Assembly: GCA_003952965.2 (NCBI GenBank)
Contig: RXIC02000016.1
Span: forward strand, 768-64,767
DNA length: 64,000 bases
From: Morella rubra
Lineage: Eukaryota; Streptophyta; Magnoliopsida; Fagales; Myricaceae
Reading direction: 5' to 3'
Below, piece after piece: positions 10,401-22,080 of the stretch (positions are counted from its first letter, which is position 1; each line of letters starts with the position of its first letter). The translations under genes were made by a program, and so were the position numbers. The notes beneath the pieces were generated by a model, which was not told the origin of the DNA, searched no databases, and saw nothing but the letters and a program-made list of their open reading frames with translations.

Positions 10401-12545
10401 TCCAATTTCCTTGCACCTCTTGAGACTAAAACTATCATCTTCCATTTGATCAGCTCCTATATATGGATACATCTGTTCCTCTATCACAGATGTTAAGTAC
10501 ATTAGATTTAGCAATCCAAAGAAATTTGCTGCATGAAATGAAACAATACTGTTCTCTATTGCAGTTCCTCTTTGAAGCTGCAACTGCTAATTGCATTGAC
10601 CTTGCAACGGACCGCCATGGCTGTTGCGTTCTTCAAAAATGCCTTGGCCATTCTGACGGTGAACCAAGACGCCGTTTAGTCTGCAAGATCACATCACATG
10701 CTCTACTACTCTCCCAAGATCCATATGGTACTCTTTTTTCCCACGTTCCTTTTCTTTAACCATTGTATCTTCTCTCTTTCACACATGATGAGAACTGCAT
10801 GATTATAAAACACATCTTTTCTGGGAGGAGTTCAGATGCACTTGTTACCACAATGAAAAGAATGCATTAATTAGGTCATTTGTGATGTAAGGTGCAGATA
10901 TGCCTTAGTCCAAGCAGATGGCCAGGGATGGGTTGTATACTTATCCTGAAATGTATGGAATGAAGTTTTTTTCAGCTTAGAGATTTATCAAACAATGTTT
11001 TACGAAGATGTCAAGTTCTGTTACTCAGGTTACTCATAGTACTCATTTGTGTACATATAACTACATGTTATGTGCATGTGCATGTTTTTAGTAAATAAAG
11101 TCGGCAACAAGCAAATTTGCTTGACTTGATTATGATGCCCCTGAATTTTATTGGTCTAAGGAACCCACACACTGGTATACATGCCATGCGTGTAGTTATC
11201 ATGATTGAGAACCAACCTTGTTGTTTGAGGCTCTCAGCTGCAAGTGGATCAACTTAGGCAGTTCATTTTTTCTGGTCCACTCTAGGCAGTTTATTTGTGA
11301 AATAGTACGCATAGCCAAAAATGTAACAAGCATTATTGAATGTTTTAGTGAGACTCTAACTCTCCATTATGTATGCATGACTGAATGGTCAATGTTGAGC
11401 TTTGGAATCTAAAATTTCACTTCTACAGGAATTATGTTGTGCAATTTGTGTTGGAGCTACGGCTTCCATGGGCAGCACTAAATATTCTTGGCCAATTGGA
11501 GGGTAACTATGGAGACTTGTCCATGCAGAAATTTAGCAGTAATGTGGTCGAGAAATGTCTGAGGCATGCAGGTGAAGAACGGCAATCTCATATTATCCAA
11601 GAGCTGATTGATGATCCTCGATTAGATCAAATTATGCAAGACCCTTATGGCAATTATGTTATCCAAGCAGCACTAAATCAGTCAAAGGTCAGTAAGTGCA
11701 ATGTTGTAAACTATCTTTTGTTTTAAGGAAATCGCGTTTTTTGCTTTACAATATGACACTCAGAAACTTGGGAATAATTAATCTTGTTTTCTGAGAATCT
11801 CTGCCCTTTCGGTGTGAGCCATATGCAATCCTCATTAGATTTCTGCGTCCATTTCTTTTTCATGGAGACTTCTCTTTAATCTGGATTCCATTTCTGTCAG
11901 TTTCTATCCTGAGAACCCATCTTTCCAGCTTATGAATAAGAGAAGGAAAGAAAGCTTCAAAATTAAGGAAATGTGAAAGCAGGCTTTATCGTGTTAGAAA
12001 GGCGATCTAAAAATCAGAAAAAATTATGAGAGGTTCATTAAGTTTCTAGCTTTTTCTTTTGTTCATGTAGGATATTGGAAATGTGAAAGTAGGCTTTATT
12101 GTGTGACTAAGGCGATCTAAAAATCAGAAGAAGAAAAAAAAGGAAAGAGGGTCATTAAGTTTCCAGCTTTTTCTTTTGTTCGAGTAGGATATCGGAAATG
12201 TGAAGGTAGGCTTTATCGTGTGACTAAGGCGATCTAAAAGTCAGAAAAAAAATAGGAAAGAGGTTCATTAAGTTTCTGGCTTTTTCTTTTGTTCATGTAG
12301 GATATCATCTGGAAATTCTCCTACTTGAAGCAACTATTTGATACTATTGGAAAAAGTGAGAATTTGGTTGTGGTTCTTTTTGTTTTGGATATATTCCTTT
12401 AATTATTCTTGCACTTGTTGAGCAGGGAGCTTTTCATACTGCATTAGTGGCAGCCATAAGACAACATGATCCTGTGCTTCAGACAAGCCCATATGGGAAG
12501 AAGGTTCTCTCTAGCTGTGGTTTGAAGAATAAGTCTTGGGTATGA
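7414..12545 (+). CDS. Pumilio/PUF-family RNA-binding protein, two apparent frame breaks
   Basis: PUF proteins bind UGUA-type elements in mRNA 3' UTRs and repress or destabilise the message. Exons: 7414-8910, 9027-9189, 10565-10727, 11429-11687, 12426-12545. The N-terminal 400 or so residues are Gln/Asn/Pro-rich and low in complexity. The C-terminal domain holds eight PUF repeats with cores DQHGCRFLQ, DPFGNYLVQ, NMHGTRAVQ, NVNGNHVAQ, DRHGCCVLQ, DPYGNYVVQ, KFSSNVVEK and DPYGNYVIQ, then a C-terminal cap. The start at 7414 (MLKPSVICKMKEM) directly follows a likely splice acceptor; 7441 is an alternative. Odd: the first frame ends at TGA 7612-7614 while coding sequence continues in the next frame to 8910, so one base is gained or lost in 7529-7615. 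At the exon 3/4 junction (10727/11429) one base of the GGN-AAT codon pair is missing. It is closest in style to Arabidopsis APUM7/8/12; the exact orthologue is not settled. Confidence 0.9.
11967..12306 (+). repeat. Three tandem ~113-bp repeats in the last Pumilio intron
   Basis: Units begin GGAAATGTGAA at 11967, 12077 and 12194 and measure about 110, 117 and 113 bp. Each carries GGCGATCTAAAAATCAGAA-like sequence, an A-rich stretch, then a T-rich tract ending in GTAGGATAT. They lie entirely within the intron 11688-12425. Confidence 0.92.
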
Positions 12546-13657
12546 TCACAAATTGCATTGCCCTAGACATAGCATTTGAGTTTCTCGGTCTGTTCCCCCC
12601 CCCCCCCCCCCACAAAAAAAAACCTCCTTTTTTTTCCCATTTCTTGGGTGCAGTATAATAGTTTTTTCACTTTAGGTGGTCTTGTTGAAGAATCCTGTAT
12701 ATTCTGTAATAAGCGAGTGAAGTAAAGCTTTGAGCTGGGGATTATGGCGTGTGAATATCAGAACACAAGAGGTCAGATCTACAAAGAAACAGCCAGTGAT
12801 GCAGCTAAGAGCTCATATGAACAGAGGAGAGGGAGTTTTTGGTTATTGGCCTTTCAATTAAGTGCAAGTCCTGGATAGCATGGTAATATATTAGTAGTCA
12901 GACAACTTTCCTTTGGAATCCTTTGGAAGTCAAGATGTAAAGTGCTTCGAGTTTAAGGTGAATTGTGCTATGGATTGATTTTTGTGCCTAGAACTCAAGG
13001 CTTAGCCGGTGGTTGCAGAATTGAAGAACAAGAAAGTGCCTTTTTGTTTTTCCTAAATGTCTGGTTTGTCATGCCAGACATTTATTTTCTGGTGTAAACC
13101 CTGGGCTATAGAATAATAATTAGTACTTGTTTATGTTGTCGTATATTCCATCTATCCTTGTGATTGATAGTATTTGTCGTTGTCAGTGGTGCCTCCATAT
13201 TAGAACGCATATGCCACCTACCGAGTGTTTTGAGGAGTCTGCAATGCCCATGTAATATTCTCCACTTTATTAGTTCTTGAAAAGTCGTCGGGAGACGTGT
13301 GGATCATGGGAGATTTCCTACATACAAGTCTACGCTTTCTTTTCTTATTTTTTCTGTCATCTTTGAAATTTTAGTTACTTAATCAAAAATATTAGACATC
13401 CTGACGGTTCAAATACACTATCAGCATACAATAGCTACATTCTTGTTTTTGTAGTCAATGGTGGGATTACATAAGTGCTGAGTAATGTATGCCTTCAAGA
13501 CCGGTTACAAGGAGCATGAGCAAACCCATTATAGCAATCTTTAGGGTCTAGTGATCTTAAAGGTCTGAATCCAAATGGTTATACAGGCTTCGTACATATG
13601 GGCTAAAAGTCCATAATTTCTAGACAAGTCCAAAAACTCAGAGCTATTTCCGTTTCA
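12546..13657 (+). other. Pumilio 3' UTR and intergenic DNA
   Basis: No supported gene. The first several hundred bases are probably 3' UTR. A 17-base C run (12595-12611) followed by A and T runs is present and is a likely source of sequencing error. Confidence 0.55.
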
Positions 13658-13975
13658 AATGGCGGTTTCAGTAGTCGGAGGAAGGGTGATCAAGCACTTC
13701 GCTCCCACTTCTCCGGAAGCTCATCTCACACTAGCTCAAGCACGAGAGGACATAGTGGTCAATGGTAAAAAGTGACGGAGGAATGGGTGGAGGACCACTT
13801 GGAGCTGCCGGACAGCCACTGCCAGCGTACAATAGCTACATGTTAAGGGGAACTGGCCTATGGATGGAACTTTCAACCAGCTTTCCAGTTAAGCCAACAT
13901 TTGAGCCCTTTCATTGGCTTTCCTCAAACTGCGACGAAAGACCCGGACTGGTATTGCATTGACAGGTTCCTTATC
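13658..13975 (+). other. Unidentified GC-richer segment with short open frames
   Basis: Higher in GC than its surroundings, with an open stretch on + from the ATG at 13658 (begins MAVSVVGGRVIKHF) to a stop near 13774, and an overlapping frame to 13962. Neither is a family I recognise. It abuts the decayed LINE fragment on its right and may be a leftover gene piece or part of the transposon-derived block. Confidence 0.25.
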
Positions 13976-14931
13976 TCCTTGATTAAATCATTCATCCTCC
14001 TCAACAACAGGAACTGAACGAGTCCAAAATTTCTTCAATAACCAATAAAAGCATCACCTTCAAGATTCACTTTCTCCAGACCTTGATAGGGAGTTTCCTC
14101 TACGGCCATTATAGCTGCATATATTTCTCCACGCAGGGAATTCACCTGGGGGATGACTGAAGTTTTGGCCCACATAAATCTAGGCTTGTAACAGATATTT
14201 GCCATCACTGCGGAATTAGGACGTACGCTGACTAGGCTGTCGCCCGGAGCAGATGTCCAGTAAGGTAGAGTTTTTGCCAGAGTTTCTGCAGATGTATCCA
14301 AGTGTTCCTTATGACACCGATTTTTCTGGCGAAGCAGAGTGTGGGGGCTCAGGTTGGATATTTTTATGAACCTTTTGGTTTCGTGCTAGCCACAGCAAAT
14401 CCATAGCTATTGCGGGGTACAGGATGAAGGGAATGCTCTGCCCTTTTAGACAGCCCCAACCTTCGACTTGGATTCGACATGACTGTTAACCATTCAATTG
14501 TGGTCAATTGCTCAAAGGCTGTCAAATCTTGTGCCCATGAAGATTGTCTCAAAACTAATTTTGCTAGAGGAATATAATAGAGACATGCTCTGTGGTCTTT
14601 GCTTCTGATCACGAAATTGACAGAAGCCAAATGCATAGGAGATATTATCCAAGAATCTGGCAATATTTGCTCTCATCGGCAAAGCATTCCAGAGAACTCT
14701 CCCTAGAAAGTGTTCTAGGCGGTCTTGGGTTTTGAGTTTCCAGAACTTCGTCCACTCCCGCATGGACAAAAGAGCAGGGGGATGACCTCTTGTCCGAATG
14801 ATCTCAAGATCCTCATTTTTTACTGAGAAGTATACTCTGGTTTCCACAATCCATTGAGCTTTGTCAGGGACATTTGCAGCAAATTCTTTTGAGAAGCTGA
14901 CGCTTTCACATGGCATAAAATTGAGAAACAC
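13976..14931 (-). mobile_element. Decayed LINE (L1-type) 3' fragment
   Basis: Two coding remnants on -. 14364-14931 encodes the zinc-binding reverse-transcriptase (zf-RVT) segment (WKLKTQDRLEHFLGRVLWNALPMRANIARF region). 14035-14301 encodes part of the RNase H-like domain (SLRGEIYAAIMAVEET followed by VNLEGDAF). The frame is broken between them and continues with stops to about 13976. The reverse-transcriptase core, endonuclease and ORF1 are absent. No poly(A) or target-site duplication could be fixed. Confidence 0.8.
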
Positions 14932-15663
14932 AGTTCCAAAACGTCACGTAGAGAACTCCCAAAAGATTTAGCACGCAAGAATTATGAATTACCCTGCTTG
15001 ACGTGATCTTTGTATAATGCAGATTTCAAAGATCTTGTTTATCTTTTTTCTAACTAGAACGGTCTCGGACGGATAATGGAGCGGAAGTTAACAGCCCTTC
15101 AAAGTTGGGGGGTCATAAAATTACTTGTAAATTGCTTTCGGATAGTACGTATGTAATCCATGCTTCGACATAATCCAAGACACCCAATTAATTTACGGAA
15201 AGAATAAAAAGAAAAACATTGGGAGGTAGCTCTATCTTGCTTCTCAAACGCTGCCAACAAGATCTTTTGGAACCAACAATTAGCCCCTTGCCTGTCTTAG
15301 AACTAAATACTGATGGGAAACAACAGTGTATAGGCATGTAGATTTTCCACATAACAAACGTAAACAATTAATGTAGCAGACATGAAACATTATCCTGTTA
15401 AGGCTCCCTTTATATGAATCAAAATGTGTGAAGAATCAAAAATAATACATTCCAATTGGAGAGAGAATTTTTGTGAGCAAAACAAGTCATTAACAAGTCA
15501 TATTTAATTGGTTCAATAGTCATCAAAAGATATGATACGAACAATTTAACATTGGAGAAACCAATTGTTTTGAACGTGGCTAGAAGACCCCTGCCTTAAC
15601 TTTGTGGTAGGCTCAAATGCGATTGAGAACATGCTCTTCTTTTATCTGAATTTAATTCAGGCT
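14932..15663. other. Intergenic DNA and probable MET1 3' UTR
   Basis: AT-rich DNA without a supported gene. The last 200-300 bases before 15664 are likely the MET1 3' UTR on -. Confidence 0.5.
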
Positions 15664-18600
15664 CTAGTTCTTGTTGAATATGCCAAATATAGACTTGATG
15701 GCATTGATAGCATTTTCATTGATAAACGACTCGTCGAACCTTTTCATAAGAGGCTCAAATTCCGGAGATGTTCTAATATTAGCTAGGTCAGGATCGGTGC
15801 GGATTCTCTGTTCAACAGTAGCAACAAGTCAGACAGCTTGCATATTGAACTTTGTATGTAACATGGTTTTTTTTTTCTCTATCATGGTTAATTACCTTGA
15901 AGTCTTCAAATCCTGCTTCCAAGGCATCTTCAAGTGCAGAGAGCCCGGCTTGCACCTGTTCAGAAATTTATAGTTTATTACAACAATATAAATACTGACT
16001 GGCTCTTGGTAAACAAGTGTGAGCCATACGAAACAAGAATATATCTTTCATCAACTGCTATAATGTATGCAAGAAATGGCATAAACACAGATGAGATGTC
16101 CTTCCCAGCTGAGGACTTGTGCTGGGATAGAGAAAGCATAAGAGAAAACTTGCCAGCTAAATGAGCCAAAATAAAGCAGATTGGGAACTATTGTTTGTCA
16201 TATTTAATACAGTATTAGGAAGTCATTGAGAATGGTGCTCTTAGACATGTTGTACTCGTGCTATGAAAGTGAAAACCAGGAAGCTAGTGCACTAGCTTGC
16301 GAGGTCAAAGTTTGCCAGGTCTACAGATGTGAAAACCATCGAGAATGTAGGTCGCAAAAGGAAATGTCTTATCAATTGAAATTACGTTATCCTCTTCATG
16401 CAAACATTAGCTGTACCTGATTAAGCTTAGAATAGCAACATGCCACATTGTAACTTGCGATTGAAGCTTCATCTGGATCTGGTTTTGATCCCAAAACAGA
16501 CTCAAATTTTTCTAATGCTTCCTCATATTTGGCATTCCTTTGTGATAAGCAAGAAAAGTATTAATAAAACATATATATATATAGATATATAAATACATAA
16601 TGAAAGCTTGAATTAACGGAAGAAAACAAAGAATATTTGTTAGGCGGATGGATTATCACGCTCCTGCAGAAGGAAAAGTCAGTATATTACGCATCGGAAA
16701 TATCAGATAACCCCAAAAGGCATCATAGTCCCCTTGTTCCAATGAGACTACAACTGAGAAAAGACGTTCTCCTAAGTTCTACTACGCCATAGAGGGCCCA
16801 AAGTCGTGAAAGGTCCTACGTTATAGTGACAAGTTACAGCATCTATTTATTTTGGGATTTGAGGAAAAAACAGTGTAGTCCTTCCTGTTAACCTTGTTTA
16901 ATTCAAGAATCATCAGATTAGAGAACCACTAACAAAAACAAAAAAAGGTTAGGAAAAGATCAAGTTGGATGGGCAAGTTTTACTTGTAAAGTTGCAGTCC
17001 TTCACGAAGCTCCATTTCCCTACGCTCTTTCTGTTCCCTTTTCCTTAGGGAATTTAGCAACTGAAATCAATTTCAAAGTCCAACACAATGTTATTTACAT
17101 CTCACAGAAAATGGACCAAAATCCTTCATTGATAGAGGAAGCAAAGGGATAAAGAGTTCCAACATGCAATTTCAGCTAGACATTAGCTGCCATTGTAAAA
17201 GGGCATACGTACTTGAATTTCCCTCACTCTGTTACTAATCACTCCAGAGTTCCTCTCCTCTCTGATAATCTCTTTTTCTGTTAATTCACCACGATCCTCC
17301 AGCATCCCTGACAAAAACATTAACTTCAAAGGCCCAGATCTTTATGTAAAATTTGCGTAGGATACATAAAATATGAAAGGAAGATAAGAAGCAGCACTAA
17401 AATTTTGGGAAATTATTCTAGTAACTTTAAGATTTACACTAGCATGAGCTCGGTTATTGTTGTGGTCATTCCGTGAGACTGGATCTTGAACTGACCGTTT
17501 CTTTTTTGCATTTTCATGAGTAATGGGCCAACTCTTTGGCGAATGGTGTACATTGTCCTTCCATATTCAGCAGCAGGCCATATTTCTGTCCCAAACACTG
17601 CACTGCATACATTTACCACTCCTTAAGTTACATTTCAACCATGTCTTCCTAGAAAATAGAACAAAAATCACAGAACTTTCTTCTTAGATTCGGGAAAGTT
17701 AGACAGCCATGGATAAATCCATCACATAAATATCTAGCAAATCAGGAACTGGGGTAAGCCCTAAATCTGCTGAAATTCTGTGGATGCATGAGCACAGAAT
17801 TCCAATGCGAAAAACCATGTATAAAAGTAAGAAACATAGTCATCTCGTAAGTCATATTCAGCTATATAAAGCCTAAATCCTACCATTTGGATCCAGCAAC
17901 ATAATTTTTCACCAGTGAGCTACTAAGCTCGACCAAGGGTGGAGGGACCACGCCTTGTACCGAACGGTAGTTCATCATACCTCATCTGTTTCTGTTCAAG
18001 ATTATTAGTGAGAATAATCAGTGCTGTCGAATCTTAGTCTTCTTCGTCCATGATTAAAATTTCCAAAAATCTTCGTTCCAATTATTAACCAACAATCTGT
18101 TCCAACAGAACTAAGTCAAGGCCCGGCCTCTCTTCGTGCATATTAGCAAATTTTATGTAAACCTTGCAAGTTGACCATCCTACACCATTCCAAAGGCCAA
18201 AGACAGATAAATTCAACTCCACAAAAAAAGGGTAGGAAATCGCAAATAGGGTGTGAATCCTCCTTAACATTGACCAAGCTAACTCATTTAACAACGTCAT
18301 TGAGCATATCATTAAAGATGGCTATTATTTTTTTCCATTTTTTATGGATAAGAACGGCTATGCAATTGAGTTGCAAAAAGAGAAGTATCCAGACTGCATA
18401 CACTATCTTTGAATTGAAAACAAAATTTGTTACAAAATTAGAAAAGAGATATAAGGATGAGCAAAGAAAACCTGGTGGCAATTACTTTATCCCCAACAGT
18501 GAACATCCCAGACTCGTCAGCCGATCCACCCGCCCCAATCGCATCTATGTAAGTCCCACCATCTCTGCCCTTGATGAATTTCAGACCATACGGCTGCACC

Positions 18601-18881
18601 AGCTCCACCTCATACTCTTCATACTGTTCTTCATCTCCATCTCCTCCCCCTTCACGTCCACTCTCCGGTTTCGATGTCGAGGACTCTGTTTCCGATGCTT
18701 TTACGATCAAAATCGATTGTTTCAGCAACTGGGCACGTGAAAAACAGTCTGAAATGCTCAGAAATGAGTGGCACTTGAATAAAAAATGGTTGCTTTGGCA
18801 AACCAGAGCTGGGGCTTGCTTGGTTCTTGGCAATGATGGTGAAGAGTAGAGAGAAGGATGACTACTTATAGCTAAAGACAT
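15664..18881 (-). CDS. MET1: MET1/ZKT, chloroplast PDZ-TPR protein
   Basis: Stromal, thylakoid-associated protein that helps assemble and maintain photosystem II supercomplexes (established for Arabidopsis MET1). Seven exons on -: 18472-18881, 17496-17602, 17213-17307, 16984-17060, 16417-16537, 15896-15955, 15664-15807. All junctions are GT-AG and in phase, for 337 aa, against about 335 in Arabidopsis. Residues 1-62 form a Ser-rich transit peptide; 63-90 are acidic; a PDZ-like domain runs from about 91 (EVELVQPYGLKFIKGRDGG, then FGTEIWPAAEYGRTMYTIRQ) to about 180. A charged helical stretch (GELTEKEIIREERNSG) follows, then TPR-type helices (KYEEALEKFESVLGSKP, ASYNVACCYSKLNQVQAG). The C-terminus is the family's FDESFINENA...IKSIFG. 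The start at 18881 is the first ATG and yields the transit peptide. No defects seen. Its 5' end is partly duplicated at 28.9-29.7 kb. Confidence 0.97.
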
Positions 18882-19155
18882 GGTCGGTTTGTTTACTTGT
18901 CAGTCTGTCTTTGCCTTGTTGGAGTTTACAGAGCTCAGATCAGAGGTGAATAAGATGTTGGAGCGATGAAATCCGGAAGCAAACATGGCGCCATTTCGAG
19001 AGGGAAGCTTTTGGTCTCGAAGAAGAGGTTTGGATTACAGGTTGCATTGTTTAGTGGCTCAGGTATGCCGCTGTGTTCAGTTCGATGATGTAATGCCACG
19101 TGTCGCTTAAGGTTATTCTGGAATGGCTATATTGTACATTTGTGTTGTTTCAGTT
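18059..19155. repeat. Segmental duplication, copy A (MET1 5' end)
   Basis: MET1 intron 1 (part), exon 1 and promoter; paralogous to 28900-29965 plus the flank at 44219 onward. Similarity starts abruptly at the motif ATTTCCAAA (18059-18067). Confidence 0.9.
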
Positions 19156-19184
19156 CCACCATCAATCGTAAAGAGAAAATATTA
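18882..19184 (-). promoter_or_regulatory. MET1 promoter region, ending at a rearrangement junction
   Basis: Upstream DNA of MET1 (on -). The part from 18882 to about 19113 matches 29721-29965 closely. 19114-19155 is a 42-base stretch repeated at 22741-22782 and at 44219 onward. 19156-19184 matches nothing else noticed in the window. Truncated copia sequence begins at about 19185. Confidence 0.65.
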
Positions 19185-19387
19185 GACAGCCAATAAAATA
19201 GCCACTTATAGTTCGAGGCACTAACTTTTTCTCTGGTGTGCTATACACCTTAGATTCTGCATTGCAATTTCATATATGCAAATGATCTAAACTAGGTTTT
19301 CAATCTGTCCATAATTCAAAGGTGTTTCAAGGACAGCCTTAGTAGGAATACTGTTCAAGCCATATACAATAATTTTTAATGCATCAC

Positions 19388-19669
19388 CTACAAAGAAATT
19401 GAGAGACTGGAGTAACTAATCATACTCCTAACCATATCAATTAATGTTCGATTTCGCCTTTCAGCAATCCCATTTTGATCAGGAGTGCCAGGCATAGTAT
19501 ATTGTGTTACTATACCTTGTTCTTGAAGGAATTGAGCAAATGGACCTAATTGTTGTCCTAATTCAGTGTACCTACCATAATATTCACCACCTCTATTAGA
19601 CCTTACAACTTTAATCTTTTTATCAAGATGTAATTCTACCTCTGTCTTAAAAATTTTAAAAATATCCAA
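19388..19669 (-). pseudogene. copia-1 integrase core remnant
   Basis: Encodes SNRGGEYYGRYTELGQQLGPF and GTPDQNGIAERRNRTLIDMV, the DDE-type integrase core of Ty1/copia elements. Upstream gag-pre-integrase sequence is present but frameshifted. Confidence 0.88.
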
Positions 19670-20195
19670 AAGTTGAGCTTTCTCAAACAGTAGGTAAATA
19701 TATGTATAACGTCAGTAGTCATTTATAAAGTGATGAAATATTTATGGCCAGTCAAACATGGGGTCGAAAACAGCCCACAAGTATCTGTATGTATTAGATC
19801 CAATACACTTGTACTTCTTATGACACTTTTCTTAAACTTGTTAGTCTATTTACCCTTTATACAGTCATACAAGTCTCAAAATCAGAAAAATCAAGAGCGG
19901 GTAAAATACCATCATTTACCAAATTCTTAATTCTCCCTTATGGAGATGTGTCCTAATCTCCTATGCCATAGAGAGAGGAGTTTTCATTCAAAATGCCACG
20001 TTTTTGTCCACAACTATTGACTGGATGTAAAGACAAAAGAGATAATTCAAAAGATGTATCCAGTTCTAGTTTAAATAAACCATCTTCTAAAATACCTTTC
20101 CAATAACAATGTCGTTCAAGTATATTTTTGCAAAAGAAGTTCCAAACATAATATTATATCCAAAAGAAATGAGTTTCGACACTGATAAAAGGTTT

Positions 20196-21253
20196 CTAGA
20201 AAATCCAGGTACATAAAAAGTATTTTGTAAAAACAAGATGTGGCCAGTCTTCAAAACCAACTTGAACGTTCCAACTTTTTCCACACGTGAACGCATCTTT
20301 ATTACCCATTATGATACACCGTTCACTTTCAGTTGGTGTCCTTACGTTCTGCAATTCCTGCATGGTTTTACATATGTGGACAGTAGCACCAGAGTCAATC
20401 CACCATGTGTTATGAGGAACATTTACTAAATTTGATTCATAACACACTAGAGAAAGAAATATACCTTTCTTCTTGAGCCATTTTTTATACTTGAGGCAGT
20501 CCTTCTTTAAATGTCCCTTTCTTTTACAGAAGAAACACTTGATGTTCTTTTTGTTTGCTGAATCGGTAGACTTCATCAGTTTCTTCTTTTTCATTGGAAC
20601 ATGATAATTAGTACTGTCTTTCTCCATATATCCTTTTGTCTTATGAGAGGTCAAATGGACACTTTCTTGCCTCTCTTGCTTTAATCTCTGCTCTTCGTCA
20701 ACACACATGGCCAAGAGTTGATTCATAGACCATTTATCTTTATGTGTGTTATATGAAATTTTAAAAGGTGCATATTCAACAAGCAAAGAATGAAGGACAA
20801 AGTGAACAAGAAATGACTCAGACATGTCAACTTCTAGTGATTTTAATTGGGCTGCGATATCACGTAATTCCATAATGTGTTCGCGTATGTGCCAATCATA
20901 CCATTATACTTCTGAGAAGCAAACTTTGATATTAGGGTGCTAGCAAGTGCCTTTTTAGAGCTCAAAAATTGTTCTTCAACTGCTTTTAAGAAATCTTTAG
21001 CAATTTTAGAATCTGGAATAGAGCCCTTATCTTTCTGGAGATATGACTTTGTATGAGTAAAAGACTAAGGCGGTTAGACCACTCCCACCTCTCATACAAC
21101 TTTTTCTCCTCTAGCGTACTTGATTTCGTAGGGACAGGTGGCATGTCCTCATGAAGTGCCAAATCTATATCCCAAAGTGAAGATTATTTTATCCTTCCAT
21201 TCCAAAAAATTAGAACCATTCAATAAAGGGATATGTGATGCAGATTGAGACAT
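20196..21253 (-). pseudogene. copia-1 gag remnant with zinc knuckle
   Basis: Retrotransposon capsid-type protein. It starts MSQSASHIPLLNGSNFLEW at 21253, is interrupted by frameshifts, and has a main open part at 20196-20873 carrying a CCHC knuckle CFFCKRKGHLKKDC (CX2CX4HX4C) and then protease-region sequence WWIDSGATVHIC. The frame is lost near 20200-20300. Confidence 0.85.
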
Positions 21254-21959
21254 AACTGTAGGGAGTAAAGCTGCAAAATAATATGCTTACAATCAAAATG
21301 CATGCTATAAATCACGCAAAATTTATACTAAATTACTAACCCATATTAGTAAATTTAGTGAGCAAATTTATATATCCAATAATTAAAATTCACTCATCTT
21401 ATAATGAAACTAATAGAATTGGCTATGATTGTAAAATGAATTCAAGACCTTTAGGCAACAAGATTTCAATTTAACTATCATATTCAAGCCTATTATTTCA
21501 CTCCATCATGAACTTAATATAATTGCTTCCCTTTGGGGCTAGCGATTATAGTGATGCAAATGTTCAATGTCATATTAACCAAAATAAGTTAGGCAAGAAT
21601 TGCATTTTAACATTATATGATGCTTTGGGGCGTGGCTATAACATCAAAATAACAAAGCTTTAATGATGTATTCTACACATAAGATGTTTTGGCTTATCAT
21701 TATGCATAAACCATCTCTTTATCATGACATTTAAACCCTTAGTGGAATCTTATTCGGTAAACACATAATAATCATATGAAAATTTAATATGTAATTTTAA
21801 ATAACAAACACCGAAACTGTAAGCCAAGATAAAATTAGCAAACCACTGATTCTTGAGTCTTGACGTTGAAATAGTAATAAGAAAGTTGTCAAACCGTTTC
21901 GTAAAAGTCAATAATGCAACTTTTCACAAAAGTCACCAAATGCAACGTTTACTATTTCA

Positions 21960-22080
21960 CGTCTAGCCGTGTATTACGAAATTCATGGCAAAACAAACTT
22001 CCTTCTTTTTTTCTGCGTAAAACAAACTTCCTTTTTTTTTTTTTCTGCGTAAAACAAACTTCCTTTTCCTTTTGCGTTGC
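21960..22080. repeat. Threefold direct repeat in the copia-1 leader
   Basis: Three copies of a unit of about 30 bases containing AAAACAAACTTCC plus a T-rich tract and CTGCGT. Counterparts with extra copies lie at about 43395-43545 in copia-2. Confidence 0.7.

Noticed and set aside
11050-11057. TGTACATA, a Pumilio-element match within the Pumilio gene, as an autoregulatory site
   Set aside because: It lies in an intron that is spliced out, and 8-base matches of this AT-rich type are expected by chance.
12595-12611. Poly-C tract as a functional element
   Set aside because: A 17-base homopolymer in the 3' UTR followed by A and T runs is most simply a slippage-prone tract.
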